From assembly GCA_034336665.1 (NCBI GenBank), contig CM067576.1, forward strand, positions 10,841,385-10,905,384: a stretch of DNA of 64,000 bases. The letters are read 5' to 3'. Origin of the DNA: Luscinia megarhynchos (lineage: Eukaryota; Chordata; Aves; Passeriformes; Turdidae). The notes beneath the pieces were generated by a model. It was not told where the DNA came from, ran no database searches, and saw nothing but the letters and a program-made list of their open reading frames with translations. Every line of letters begins with the position of its first letter. Position 1 is the stretch's first letter. The position numbers and the translations under genes were made by a program. Of this stretch, positions 1 through 15,000 are shown piece after piece.

Positions 1-58
1 CCCTTCCAACCTCTGCATAGCCTCCTGAAGCTGCTTCCATCAGAGGTGTGAGACCAGT
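1..58 (-). CDS. ANKHD1: ANKHD1 exon 21 (partial, cut by window edge)
   Basis: 58 nt are visible. The frame enters at phase 0 and reads TGLTPLMEAASGGYAEVGR before running off the left edge. The acceptor ends GCACAG on the minus strand. The exon continues outside the window with the rest of the second ankyrin cluster. Confidence 0.94.
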
Positions 59-3000
59 CTGTGCAAAGAGAATGAGTTACTCTGTGAAATCTGCGCAATA
101 TACTTCAGACAATACATAAATGATTCCTACAAAAAGAAATTGGATTTTTATTTAGCTGCTTATATTTCGTTTAGGAGCCTAACTTCAAGCAGTCTTTTCC
201 TCAAAAATGACCCCAAAAACCCAGACAAAAAAATCCCCAACAACAAAACAAAACGCCCACACACAAACCAACCAAACAAAACCAACCCAAAACCAAACAC
301 TCTTGGGCTTTGACTTATACAAACCCAAGCAAACTGTTGACTAAGCACCACCAGATACCTGTCTCAACAGCAAATGCAAAGTTTATAACAAGATCTCTAC
401 AACAGAGGTTAGAACAGATTCAAATGAAGACACAAGTGTTTCTACAAAAATACTCAGAAACTGGCTTTATAGCTTTTCTCTAGCCTCCCTTGGCACTGAG
501 ACTGATCTGGGCCCAACTTAGTTGCCAGGTCAGACTGTTATTAAAAACTTACACCAGCTGCTAACATGCCCAACTGACCATTTGAGAGCTGGCTTTTATC
601 CATATCCCCTTTTCTCCAGCCACAGTCATTCCAGAAGCAGGCGGGGTAGACAGACACAGCAATTATTTCAGCAGCCTTAGGAGTTACCAAAAATTCCTTT
701 GTGCTGGGGAAATCAGTCTGGCTGTCTACACAAGCTTTAAGCTTGCTTTATGGCAGGAGACACAAAGCTGTCCCAGAGCACCAAAGGATGGGACCTGTGG
801 AGCATTTCAGAGGCACAGAAGGTCACAGTACTGAAGCCACGGGTTCTACAGCAACGTAAAAGCTTTACAAAGTTTGACTGCACTACTTTGGTTGTAGACA
901 AGAAGTCTGTTCTATATGAGAATCACAAGCAACACTATTCTCTTCCTGCCTAGACTTCACTTGCATGTAAAAATATCTGTATCTGTTCTGTTACTGAGTA
1001 TCACGTCAAGTTTAAACCTGAAAAAGTCTAGACAAGAGTCAATCTAAGTTTCATTATAAACTCAGAAGGACCACTCAGCTTTTCCCTAATGCAAAAAATA
1101 CATCATCACTGATGCTGTTTTTATTTTTTAAAAGAAACCACACTTATTTCAGAACATTTAAGTGCTCTGATATAATAACTCCTCTAAGCCCAGAGATGCT
1201 CAAAGTTACAGGAAAATTTGAAGAAACTTGATGACTCAGAGGCAATAAGGAAAGGCAAGTCCCCCACTTACCTTTGCCCTGTGCTCGACATTGGCCTTCC
1301 TGTCCAAAAGCAGACTGACCACCTCTGCCCGGCCCTGGAAGCAGGCCAGGGTGAGGGCTGTGTTGCGGTTGGTCTCGATTTGGGCGTTAATATCAGAGCC
1401 CATATCAAGCAGCAGCTTCACGGCAGGGACGTGGCCATTCATAGCAGCCAACATCAGAGGAGAAATCCCCAGCTTGCTGCCAGTCCTAAGGGGAAAAAAC
1501 CAAAACTGCAGTGCCCACGGCTGAAGAAAAGCTCTGGGCAATATAAGTGTATCCAAGAGCAATAAAATGTTTTGTTGGAAGTCAGAAAGGAACATATAAC
1601 CCACATAAAATATGGGCACTGACTTAAATAGTAGTATTTTTAATTGATTAGGAGAAACTGCCAGAGGAACTATATGCAATAGACAATTGCAATTTATAAA
1701 CAAGCAAAATACATTTCAGCTGTTAGACATTCTGATGGCCAAAGCAGACATAAGCCTTAAGCTACATTTGACTTTTTCAAATAAAAACTTGCTTCTAGCA
1801 CAGCTGCAGCTTGAACTTTCCCTAGTTAAGAGTTTTCTTGCTCTGTCTAGTGTTAGAATAGATATAAGTTTTTCATTAAAATGAATAGAGAGCAGGCTTA
1901 AGAGAACTGCTGTGTAAATTTCTTCCTCTGCCTGAAAGACATCTTCAAACACACAGAGCTGCCCTGAGCACTTGGCTGCTTCTCTGACATGGTTCTCTTG
2001 CAAATAGTTTGACTTCCACACCTCAAAATGGTGGGAAAGGGAAAGAACAGGTTTGCAAACTAAAATCCATTAAAATTTAGGTTTAAGCCAGATGAAGTTT
2101 GTGATAGTAAAGGATTTAAAAGCACTAAGATAACATGAACATAGAAGATGTTATCAGTGTAAAAAGATTGTTGCAAGGAGGTCTGAAAACACCTGAGATT
2201 CCAACCTGTGCATCAGGATAGAGGCAACAGGGAGCGCCTGTGCCACACTGCAGCTCAGCTGGTCACATGGTACATTACCTGGAATTAATTTCTGCCCCAG
2301 CATTGAGAAGAATCTTGATGATATTAACATAGCCACCAGATGCAGCAAGGCTTAACGGCGTGTAATCAGACACATTCCTGTGTTCTTTATTTGCTCCCCG
2401 GGCCAAGAGCAAATCAACAACCTGAAAAGACAGGAGAAGCATTAACAGACAGATTGTGGCCTTTGCTATTACCCAGGGAGTGAGAGGATGTCATCACAAT
2501 CTTTCCAATGTGCGACCAGTTTCCTCTGTCAACGGATAAGATTCCATAGGAAAATCTCCACCCTCTTCTGCTTGACCTTTCCCTATCTCTGTACAGCCCC
2601 CACAGCCCATGACCCCAGCAGTTGAGGACTTGTCTGAAAGATTGTTTTACCTAAATAAAACTGCAAGGCTTTAAAGTGAAGTCTTCCTGGGAATCCTAAG
2701 TCTAAAAACAATAAATCTGCCCTATTCCCATAATGCCTCACAACGTTTGAGCATCTCTTTCAGAAAAAATCATCTCACAACTTGAATTCCAATGACACTT
2801 GAGCCAAGTTTGACCATCTGTATTATATGAACTTTCCAAAAAAAAACCATGTGGTAAAAATAAGAGTGACTGATGTTAATGGAACCAGGATGAGGAAGGA
2901 CTCCTCTATCAGAAGTTGCTTAAGAGAAATAAAAGGGGAGAAAATGAAAACATTTCGTGATGTACTGTACTTAAATGGGTCTCAATTTACTGTTAACATA

Positions 3001-6000
3001 AGCTAGGTGATTTCCAAACAAACTAGAAAATAAGGCTCTCTTGCTAAGCCAGAAATATAAGAGGTAGATTTTGGCATAAAGAAAAAAAATAAAGAGGAAG
3101 AAGAGAAGACTTCAGTTGTTCAATATATAATGCTACTACTAGCGGCCACGCTGATCTTGCCTTTTCTTATGAGAAATACTTTTGGTGTTAAAGACCTGCA
3201 ATTCAAAAGTAAAATGGAAACTTTCCAATTTTGGCCAACTATTTTAATCCTTATATTAATCTACTACAGAGCTCTTGGCCATCTCCATGCCATCTTCTAA
3301 GGTACTATATACATGACTGAAATACGAAGGATTTCACAAATCTTATTTGGACAACAAGACACACACACACAAATCTGACAGAAGTCTGAAACAACCTTAA
3401 AAGACAAGCACAATGTGTCCTGCATTGAATCTGCACTTATCAGCCCTGTGCATTGTCACTAAAGCCACTACTGCCCACACAAAATCCCAGTTTTTCTCCT
3501 TGAGTGCCTGCACCAGCTTATTTCAGGTTTGAGAACAGGGAAGGTGGGTAAGGGAAGTGCTCCGTGAATACAGTTATTCAAGAAATATCTGCCTCCCTCA
3601 CAGAAGTACTTACCATGTGAGGAAATACTGACTGAAGAAAGACCACAAGTTATCACAAGTGACCATGACCACTAACTAACCAAACTGGGATAGGCAAGGG
3701 AGAGAAGAAAAAAGTCTTAAATTTCTTCTTCTTTTCTTGGAAGAGGAAAAACCTTAAATTGGCTACACTGAAACAGGTAAAAAACCTTCCAGAAAAAAAA
3801 AAATCAGATGTAACAACAGCAGAAGAAACCCAATACTGTACAAAAAAAGCCCTGAAGCCCTCTGAGGGCAGGTCTGTACCTCCTGGCGTCCACCGGAGCA
3901 TGCCAAGGAAAGCGGAGTGTCCTTCGTGCGCTCCGACTGCGCCTCTATATCCCCACCTTTGTCCAGAAGGATTTCCACAACACCAACATGTCCAGCAGTT
4001 GCAGCCAGAATCAAAGGTGTAAAACCTAGTAACAGGAGATTGCATTAAAAAGCAACCTTGAGTATCTCATAAGTATTATTAAGGAGCAGAAATGCACAAA
4101 TGGGTGGATTCACAATGACTTCTACTGATCACATCTCTTCCTCAGACTGGGGGCTTCCTGCTAGATGCCACAATCTCAGAGACTTTCTCAACCCTCTTCT
4201 GACCCTGGTCACATTGAGGCTCTGATTCCAGCCAAAGGCTATTCAAAAAAAATTTAAACAGCACTTGCAGTAATCAGTTTGGATTAAGTTCTGACTAACT
4301 CCTCTCCTTGGAGAAGTCACAGCTTTCTGCAATATTACTGTTAAATTAAGCTCAAACCAGTGACCACATCTGCCTTGCATGTGATGCTGACAGCCAGTGG
4401 TTAATGTGAACTACACGTGGCATGGTGGTTTAGCTCTCTCAGCTCTACAAGATGTGAGATTTTGCTGAGCTCTATTCCTGAGAAAAATGATACCCAAGCT
4501 GACAACTGCCACCACTCAGCTCTGACAGCCAAGACTGGCTGGTTACCCCCATCAGCTCCTCCATCCAGCTTGCTGAGCTCACTTGTAGAGGGTGAGTAAG
4601 GACAGAAGTGCCTCACATTTCACAAATCTGCTTAAGATTCCATTCAGGTGCAGACAGCAGCTCACTGGCTGTGTATGACCAAAGTTACTACGTGAAGTGC
4701 AAGAATGCAGTTCACATTTTGAAATTCACTATTTCAAGGTGTAGTTCAGGGTCAAACTGTGTTATTTCACTTACCCTTCTTGTCTCTGTGTTCAATATTG
4801 GCCCCACGGGCGATCAGCACAGACACGAGCTCCTCGTGCCCCCCTGCACACGCCAGGGTCAGTGCAGTGTCGTGATTACTTTCAGTCTTCACGCACAGGA
4901 AAGAAAAAGAAACAGATGTTCAGAAATACAAAATAAAGCAACTTTAGCATTTCTACAACAGTACTAGACTTTTTTAAAGCAAATCCACTCCAAGCTAACC
5001 TCAACTACTCACATGTGCATCGATGTCCACTGATGGATACATGGGGAGCACAGACTGTGGGGGCGCATTGCTGGCTGCCTGCGGGCACGGCTCGGGCGTC
5101 GGCGACTCTGTAGTGTGCGAGGAGCTGGTGGAGCCACTGGGCACTCTGCTATTCACAGCTGAAAATGAACACCAGGTTATTAATCCACTCTTAGGAATGT
5201 CCTATTTTATATGAAAAATATTAAGTTCCACAAAAGTACAATGATCTAATAATAAAACAGTAATGGGGGAAACAAATTAAATGTTCCTAAAAACAAAAAG
5301 CAGCTTTGAGGCAGTTAAACAGTGTAAGCATTGTCTCCAAACTGTGATAAGTTAGAAAATAATTTTATGAATTAGTCTGTATGCATTACAAGTAAGAATT
5401 ATGAAGGTGATTAGTTACCCTTTCCTAATTGTAACTTTCAATGTTAAAAGGAGTTCAATCATATGCTCAGTTTAAGCAGGCGAATTATTTATCACTAACA
5501 CACAAAACTAATGTTCAAAAATATAGTCTTATTCTGCAATCCCAAATTTTTTCACATAAAGGTTAGTGCACACTTAGTCTCCAGAGAAAGTTTTCAGAGC
5601 AAGATGACTGACAGAAACTCACACTATTAATCATGTCTCAGAGTTAAACCAACCCAGGAAAGTAGAAGGGAAGCAGACAGAAGGGGGCAGTCAACAAAAA
5701 TAAGAAAGCTGAAAACTGTCTGTGCTCCCTAAAATTTATTCTGATTGATGCACAGCCTGTAAAAGATGTCATCTTGAAGATCCAGCATTGCTCAGGGTCA
5801 CAAGGAATGCACTTTATCTTATATATTTTTTTAAAATATAAAACAAGCAAAAAAATTAATAATTGAGAACAAGATTTTTTCCACCTAGTTTTAAATCAAC
5901 AATCAGAGAAATCTCCCTGGACATCCACTGCAGGGCCAGGACTCCTGCCTGCCTCTGCAACCTGATGAGAGTCCAAGTGGAGCCCAGATCTCTGTAATCA

Positions 6001-9000
6001 GCTGGCATTACCTCCAGGAAGGTGTAACACACCTACACACTGACTCCCTGTGTGCTTTAGCCTCAGTAATCCCTGCTGATAGAGCAGCTGGATTTGACAA
6101 GAATTGTCACTGCTGGATTGCCCAATGTCTCTATTGTGTAGCCTCATCAGCTGGAACACCTGGTGAGCTTTAGTTACTCCAAAACACACAGGATTTAGCA
6201 GCATTCCTGGAAGAAGCAACTAAAGGAAAACACTAACAGCTACAGGTAAGAAACAAGCAGCAGCAGCATTTTGCTTTTGTCCAAGTGTTAAGGGAAGATG
6301 AAGGATGAACTCAAACCTGTGTATGACTCAAGAGAAAAAATTTTGCAAACCAGTTCAACATTCCTCATTCCATTGACAGATTACATACCATCAATTATGT
6401 AGATGTACCAGTATAATGGTGTAGATGGAAAAGTTTTAGAAAAAGCCCCAACATGATCATTAACAGCACTAATTCAGCCTATAGAGCTGCCAGTGCCTGA
6501 CAAAGGAAACAGACTGAAGCAGGGCAGGATGGGTCACTTCCACTGGCTTCTGGAAACATGGCAGGGGGGTTCACTGAAATTTGGGGGAGGTTCCATTTTC
6601 AGATGTATTTTTTAAGCAAACACTTCTCCTTGGTGCACAAGCAAAACCAGCAATAACATTTGGTCACCACATTTAAGCAATGAAATACCAGATCTGAAAT
6701 CCTGCTAAAATCTTCATGAGCAAACCAGATCTGTATTAAAAGTTTGAAATACAAAAGCTCACTAAGGATTATCACTTACAGCAGCAAATGAGCATTAATT
6801 AAGATAACATGATTCTTTTCTTGCTTAATGCATTGAAGGGCAAGATAATAACTAGATTTCTACAGATTACTCCTTCCAAAATACAGACACCATATCACCC
6901 TGTTAAGGATTTACATTAAATCAAGCTGGTCCTTCCTAGTGGAAGATACTGGCTTAATTTTTTCAGCTACACATAAAACCACATGCATGTGCTGTGCATG
7001 CAGAGCAAGGTGTGCAAAGGGACTCCACTGGAGCAAGAGTAAGGGTCTTAAAGTAATTAAAGGAATATATTCAGTGTTGCTTTCAAAAGGTTCCACAAAT
7101 TCTCTGTATTTCACAACCATGACTGAAAATATCAAAGTATTTCTTGCATACTTTAGATTTTCATCATGTGTTTGAAACATACGAGTATGCACTAAGCACT
7201 TCATGTGCACAGTAATAATATTAAACATGAGAGAGAACACCAAAGGCAGTAGAAATGAAGATAAACCCTGCACTGATAGTCTAAAATCTGGTTTAAAATA
7301 AAATCTAACAAATAGTCCTACAACACCCACCAATTATTCATTCCCTGTATAACTGCTGAGTTTGCAAAATGGCAGGAATTTAAAAAATGCTGTGTTTTAT
7401 TTCCTCAGTGTAGCTGGCAAGCTGGAGCCATGGAGCAGCAGTATAATTTGCAGTCTGTGGAGCAGAAAATGCCTGAGAACTTCTGCCTCCAGTTTCATGG
7501 GGCTGGTTTATCTCAGCTCTAGTTACACAGCAGAATACAGATTTTAAACTTGAAAATGACCTTGCAGCAATGGTTCCAACATGGCATTAACACAGAACAT
7601 CTGTGGTACCACAGCTTAGCAGCACTGACACTGCTTGCCCTTTACTCCAGGGAAATACGAATGTTGTGACAGAAGTTTTAGATGTGTCCATAGACTTCAA
7701 TACTCAAAAGACTTCCTTACAGAAAAAAAATTATCCTACACTTGACAAAACCCAGGTTTCTCATGTCCTACAAAGGGTTTGCAATGTTCCAAAGGGTCTG
7801 TGTTTGTATGAGTTGGAAGCTGAATGCTGGTCCTTAAATACATGGATGACTATTTTCAAAGTTATGAAAAAATATTAAAGGAGTAAAACAAAAAGTAAGA
7901 ACTTGGTATTTTATCCAAATACAACTCTGGAGCATTGACAGCACCTGGAGCAAGCAGCTCTGGACGAGATTTCAGCTGCAGGCTGAAACTGTCGCTACCC
8001 AACCGCTGTCATGACAGAGCCTTGGCATTCAGGAATGCTGGACTTAGATTTCAGTTCCTCTTTCCTCAAAGGAACTGGGATTTTCAGGACAGAGAGAATC
8101 ATCCTTTTTCAAGCCTGAGCAGCCTTTCAGCCTGTCCAGGCACTTCTCAGTAACTGCTACTGCAGAGGCTTGTGCACATTGGTAACTGCAGCTCCCTTCA
8201 TGGCTCAACATTCCCCAGTCCAGTTTGTCCCAGTAACCAGTTTTAATCCAAACACCAATGCTCAACACAGTAACTCAGATGTCACCTTCCAAATCCTTAC
8301 CTTAAAATACCATAATTCTGTATCACCAACTACAAACAGAATGCCAGAACCAAACAACAAAGTTTCTCAGAACACACTTGAAATTTCAGTTTGGAAACAT
8401 CAGCTCACAGGACGAGAGTGGGACAGAAAAGCACAGTCACTTGACTAAAAATACCAGTTAAGCAGAACAAAGAGAAACAAAAATATTCCAACTAGAGACA
8501 AACCCCAGCAACACAGAAAAGTTTCTCATCTTTAATAACCTAAACCAGAAGAAAGCCTCAATTCAGATACTACAACTAAAAAATTTACAATGGAAAATGC
8601 AGAAGGTGAACTGAAATGAAACTCCAAATATGCAAGACAAGAGGCTCCAAGAAACCAGATAGATACTGAGTAATGAAAATGATAGCTGTGTTCCGAATTA
8701 ATATACTGGTTTCCCACTCTAAGCTGCACCAAGTCTGTCTCTTTTGTAAACCTGGTTAAAATTTTGACTGCAGTAAGTCACACTTTTAATGTACTATTAG
8801 GTGCAAGATTTTTGCAGTAGAGCATCAAAATAAATGCCATTACAAACAAAACATTCTGGAGTGAAAAGAGCTGCTTCATTTTTAGGTATTAGCTGACTTT
8901 CCAAAAGGTATTTGGTTAATTCTGTATAGTTTTATGAAAGAGAGGATGTGTGCCATGACTCACTTTGCACCTTGACATCCACCACCTAAACACCTCACAG

Positions 9001-12000
9001 CTGACACACCCTGCCAGCAAAATTGTAAGATAAATACACAATTTATGTATGTTGTCACTGTTAAGTTGGTCAGCAAAATACAAATTTGTAGCTTTATAGA
9101 AATCACAGAATCCCAGAATGGTTTGGGTTGGAAGGAACCTTAAAGCTCATCTCATTCCACCCCTGCCATGGGCAGAGACAACTTCCACCATGCCAGGTTC
9201 CTCCAAGCCCTGTCCAACCTGGCCTTGGACACTTCCAGAGATCCAGGAGCAGCCAAAGCTTCTCTGGGCAACCTCAGGGCCTCATCACCCTCACAGGGAG
9301 GGATTTCTTTCCAATATCCCATCTAACCCTGCCTGTGGCAGTGGGAAGCCATTCCCTCTTGTCCTGTCCCTCCAGACCCTTGTCCCAAGTCCCTCTCCTG
9401 GAGCCGCTTTAGACACTGGAGGAGCTCTGAGGTCTCCCGCTGAGCCTTCTCTTCTGCAAATGAGCACCCCCAGATATCTCAGCCTGACTCCAGAGCAGAG
9501 GGGCTCAAGCCCCTGGAGCATCTCTGTGGTCTCCTCTGGATATCACCACTGCTAAGAGCAACACTAAAATGTATTTCAGGGCAGAGGGAAAAATAATTTC
9601 TGTTCTGAAGCAGTCCTCACCCAAACTGAAATACTCAGAAGGAATAAAAATGCTCATACCTCTTCTAAACCCAGAGTCACCCACTAACACCACTGCAACT
9701 CCAGCAGTGGGATCAAGGGTAGCCTTCAATGACATCATGACTGTGGGACACAAGCTCCCTAAAACTCAGGCTTCCCATGCACCAGGCACAAGCTCTGAAC
9801 TATTTTACCTGGCATCTATAAGTGGGCATGTAAAAACAGATCTTGTAATAGTTTTTATTGCTCAAAATTCTCTATAAAATTAAGGACTAATGGGTAAGTT
9901 TGTGGGAAAAGTGCATTTTATATATGGATCAAAGAGTTCAGCGTATGAGTAGATTAATGTATAGTTTGTTTTTACATGGCTATAAATCTGAGATATAGTA
10001 GGATTATAATTTACATGGAGGCCACTTTTATACAGTCTGGATTTACAAAGTGAGAAAGATATCTATCTTCTGACAATTTTTTTTGGAGGGGAGGGAAGTG
10101 AAAGAAACTTATGAATTTCAGAAGAAAATATATTTCAATAAAGCAATATCAACACATTTTTGCAGAAGCTTCTGGAACTCAATAGCTAAAGACTCCTCAA
10201 GTTGCATTTCTGTAAATGTAATTTCTAATGCAGAAGAAGGTGCTATTTTTAGTGATTTTTCAAGTAAATCTCATGTCTTAGCAAAAAATGCCTAATTGCT
10301 TAGCAAAACCCATAGCTGTTTTCAGAAAGCAAACCAATGTCTATTCAACAATGTCTATTGCAATCTTTTTTCCCACAGCACAGTTCTCACACTCAGCTGG
10401 ACTGCAGCACTTTTCACAGTGGGGACACTGAGTCTGTGGCTGCAGAATGAGCTGCTGACCACGAGAGGGTACAGACTCCATGGCCAAGTGCCAGACATGT
10501 TCAACTCTCAGCAACAGCAACTCTCTAAAGATCAATCCCTTGCTGATTAAGTTTTGCGTTCAAATTTTCCTCCTTATACACTCCAGCAATAAAATTTTGA
10601 GAAAAACTGAGAAAGTTTTAATGTTGGCCGAGTGTTCTGAAGAGCACCACAGAGCAGGGAGGGAGGCTTGCCATGCCAGAACAGGGGGAACTAAAACTGA
10701 TGCTCTATAAAATAAGTGGAATTACAGTGAGGAGAAGATGGGAGCTGGTACAACCACCCCAGTACTCCACCAACTCTGGGCTCCATGGGAGGTTGCAAAG
10801 TCACAAGTAGTCTCGACTTGCATGAGCTTGATGCAATTACCATTCCAAAGGCTCCCAGGAATGGCTGGCCAAAGATCTCACTGCACACTTCTACAAGCCT
10901 TGACATCAGAGGACACGGCAGTGACTACGAAACGGGAGGGCAGGGGCAGACAGACAGGAAAATAATGGGCAGGGGTACAGCCACAAGGTACAAAGAAAAG
11001 TTGAAAAACACTGAATAAAAAAAACCAAAACTACATACCAAACAACACTGTCTATATCCTACATACCTCCAGCAGCAAACCTCAATCCTACTCAAGTCCA
11101 CGAAATGAAGTGACCCAAAGAGATCCCTGTTTCTGCACAAGGGGACTCACACAACCTGATGTGTGGGCATTCCCATTCCTCTTCGCACCAACACGTGGAA
11201 GGATGTTGGGGTTTCTGCTTTTCATCCATCTAACAGAACATGTTTTTGCCATGTGGAACATCTAACCAGCAGATATTCCTGTACAACACCTGGGATTTAG
11301 CAGGGATTCTGCAAACACAAGCCATCACAGAACGGAGCGGTTGTGCATGGATTCCAGGCTGTGCTTAAGCTCCAGCAGGAAGGAGAGGGACGTGTTTGTT
11401 CATAAAAGTGACAACAATTTGGCTCTTTCTAGAGATGGCTACCACATTGAAGAAAGTCACTGATAAGCCTACACAGAAAATTCTACAGAAGATATAAATC
11501 TGTCGTGCTTTTGGGTTTCCTAATGGGCACTACTAATTACTCATGATGAGGCTTTTTAAGGAAGCACAGAAAAAGATGAGGCCAAAGGGGCTAAAATAGG
11601 TGTCCAGTACAGGAAGTTTTGCACTTTGGAAAAAAAAAGATATTTAAAAGTATCATGTTAGAATTGGAAGTCACTGTTAGGATTAATAGCACTAATCAGG
11701 AATTTTATTCCCAAGCAAGTATTCCCAAACTGGAAAACCCCAAGACGTATTTGGAGGGAAGGAGAGAGAGGGAAACTGAGCACACAAATTAATGCAAAAA
11801 TAGGTATATTTCTTAACCCACCTGCTATTAGGTCATCAAGAGTGTCGGTAAGCGTCTGTGCTGGAGTGGCAACCATTAATCCGTCTGGTTCTTGAACTAA
11901 GAGCCCCTGCCCAGCAATTTGCTGCTGCTGTCCTACATTCTGCTGATTCCCTAATGCTTTCTGAAGTTCAAGAGACTCTGTCCCATTATAACCTAAGTTA

Positions 12001-15000
12001 CCAGAAAAATTACATTGCGGTGCTGGCAAAGGCTGGATAGGGACAAACTCTATTTGTTCAGCAGGTGGTGGAGACTGGTGTTGCTCATCATCTTTAGACA
12101 AGACTGTGTCAACCTGAGGTAACCCTGAAAAGTTATCCTCTGGCAGACCCTTATCAGCTTCCACTTCTGGGAAGACCCCTGAAAGTGAGCACTGCTGCTG
12201 CAGGGCAGGTGGTGTGTCTGTCTGACCTTTGGTCTCCAAATATTCTTTGGTAAACTGCTGTTGGGTTTTCATCTGCAACTGCCTTTCCACCTTCTGCAGC
12301 TCCTTCAATATTTTCTTCTTCTTCTGTACTTGTTCTTCTCTGTTCTTTTTAAGTTCTTCAATCTTATCTTTATTTAAAGGTTCACCTTGAATTAATTCCA
12401 ATGATTTAAGTTGTGCTTTTTCAATAGCACTAATTCTCTGTCCAAGTTCATTCAGCTTGCCTTCAGTCTCTTCTACTATGCATTCCAAAGGCTGGTATGG
12501 GTGAAAAGGTGGCAGTAGGTCCTTATCTGCTACCTGCAGGGAACTTGACTTCTGCTTGGATGCACCTAAGCACATGAAAAATGTTTGAAAAAATGCCATG
12601 CTGAAGATACCCCAAACCTCCCCTCTCACCCACCAAAAATAATAATAATAATAAAAAAAAATAAAATAAAAAAATCTTTACAACTAACACTGCACATCTG
12701 TCAAAGCACAGAAAGGTAAACCCTACACTCCATGTTAAGAAAGGACAAAGCAGATAGATGGAATTTTCAATATTTGATCCTCATATCCCTTTGAGCACAG
12801 CTATTTTAATGTTACAAGGAATCTTGACAATTTCTGACATACGTGACAATGCACTTAGGAAGGGGAATCAGCAAGAACAGCAAGGCAATTTACATGATTT
12901 ACTGAGTTCCCAAAGTTCTTCTGTGTGTGCTGCAGAGCTTAAAGTAAGAGTATTTTCCAGAGGCTGACTTCCAACAGCAAGTTTAGGAGCAGAAAGACTC
13001 TATGGTTGAGAGCAGACTAACCTGACAGTAAGATGATATTTTGAATTAGGATTTCTCCAAACATTCACATTACAAGCAGAATCCTGCCACTGCAAACTTA
13101 GTACTTTCAAGTGGAATGTGAAGTTTTAACACCTTTTAAAAAATTCTGGGACCAAACTAACAACATGCTAACTTCCTCTTCCAGTAACAAATGAACAATT
13201 CTGTTCACTAAAAAGACTTTACAAATAACCTTCACCAAAGGTCCACCAAACCTGGGCAGCCCTGCCCCAATTGCTGACTGCCCTTAAGCAACCCATGGCT
13301 GCTTTCCCAAAAGCCACATCTGGGAAACTCTAGTCACAGCTTACTGAACGGAATCTATTAAGTGCTGAAATTTTAATTATTACTTCAATGTCAGAACTTT
13401 AATTAAAATTGTGAAAGGTTTTAGCCTGATTAAATAATTTTCTACAATAATATTCATTTGCTTTATCCAAACACTGATATATAAAGCCTTCCAAAAAAAA
13501 AAAAGGGAGGAAAACTTGAAGTTTTACAAAGCAGACTCACATAATTAATCTTTAAAAGGGGAACTAAAATTATATACAGTTTGAGCCATGGTTTAATAAA
13601 GTTACCTAAACATTACACAGTTAAGTGAAAGTCTGGATGCAAGAACTAAGTTGTGGATCAGCCACCAGCTCTGGAAGGATTAGGTTTTCTGAAACACAGA
13701 TTTATTTCTCTCTGGGCCATCTTTCACCAATACATTAATTCACAAACAACTTCACTTTGCATTGTTGTCAAAACAAGAGTCACATACACCTCACGTCGAA
13801 ACAAATCCTTTTTGGAGGAATTAATTGCAAACCACACAAACATGAGATTTTTCTCTTATAAAGAGAAAGAATAAACATGAAAATAGAATTGAACCAACTC
13901 TGTACTGTATACCTTCAGCAGACTCCTGGGAAAGCAAACCATGTCTAATTATATGAGGAAGAACATGAATTCTGCTAATCCCAGGGAACAGCCCAGAATC
14001 CCACAGCCACCCTTCAACAAGCCCAGGAGACAGCCCAGCACCCCAGAGCCCCTGGAGCCACCCTTCAGGATGCTCCTCCTGCAGCTCCATCCTCTGTGCA
14101 GGTCAGCAGCTCCAGCTGAGCACCTCTCCCCACCACTGCTGTTACTTTGCCTATGAACCATAAGTGAGTCCCCAGCAAATTTCTGAGCAGAGGAATTTGG
14201 GGGAAGTTCAGTATTCCCAAAACCCAGCAGCTCTGGACACCTATCACTCTAGGAAAGAAAAGCTGCAGTTCAAGGAGCCTCCCAAGTAATAAAGTATCAA
14301 TGTTGTCCTCATCAATTAAGTCTGAGCTGGGGAAAAAACAAGCCTGCCATGGGAAAGCTTTCCCAGGAACACAAGATGAAGAAAAGAGCAGGAGCACAAC
14401 CCCACCTGGAGAGCTGGGCTGGGCTGAGGAGCCATGGCTGGGCTCAGACAGCAGCCCCAACCAGGAATCATCACAGAAAGGTGGCACAGTTTCTGAAGAC
14501 AGGTGCTAGGAGACCAGCTGGGCTCCCAAGTTCCAGAAAAGGTACAGAAATTTACACTAATCAGCTGCTAATCAGATAGCAGGGCCACTTTTCAGGTTCC
14601 AGATCACCCTTTCTATGCCATGAAACAGTTGCAACCTGCAACTGGAGATACTGGGAGAGGACAAGGGGTAGGAAGAAAGATCTGCTAAACCTGACATGTT
14701 CACCAAAACAATCAAACCAGAGGTGGAGAAGCTACACTGTTGGTAGCTTTGAGTATGCAAATATTGGATATAAAAAGTAGCATTTCCTGGTTTATCCAAA
14801 TCTCCTCAATATTACATTATCCTGAAAAATACCGTGCCCATTTTACTACATAATTATGAACACACGCTTTACACTTTCACTTCTGAAATACATAAATACA
14901 GTAAGATTTAAGAATCCAATCACAGGCCAGATCTTAATCATATCAACCTTTCTAAAAATTTATTTTGTACATTTATCTTTTGGGGGCAGCATCAGTCATC

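Noticed and set aside
1218..1565. 115-codon plus-strand open frame
   Set aside because: Antisense shadow of ANKHD1 exon 20.
9118..9555. 145-codon open frame at the CR1 element
   Set aside because: It lies antisense within the CR1 3' region and is not a reverse-transcriptase frame.
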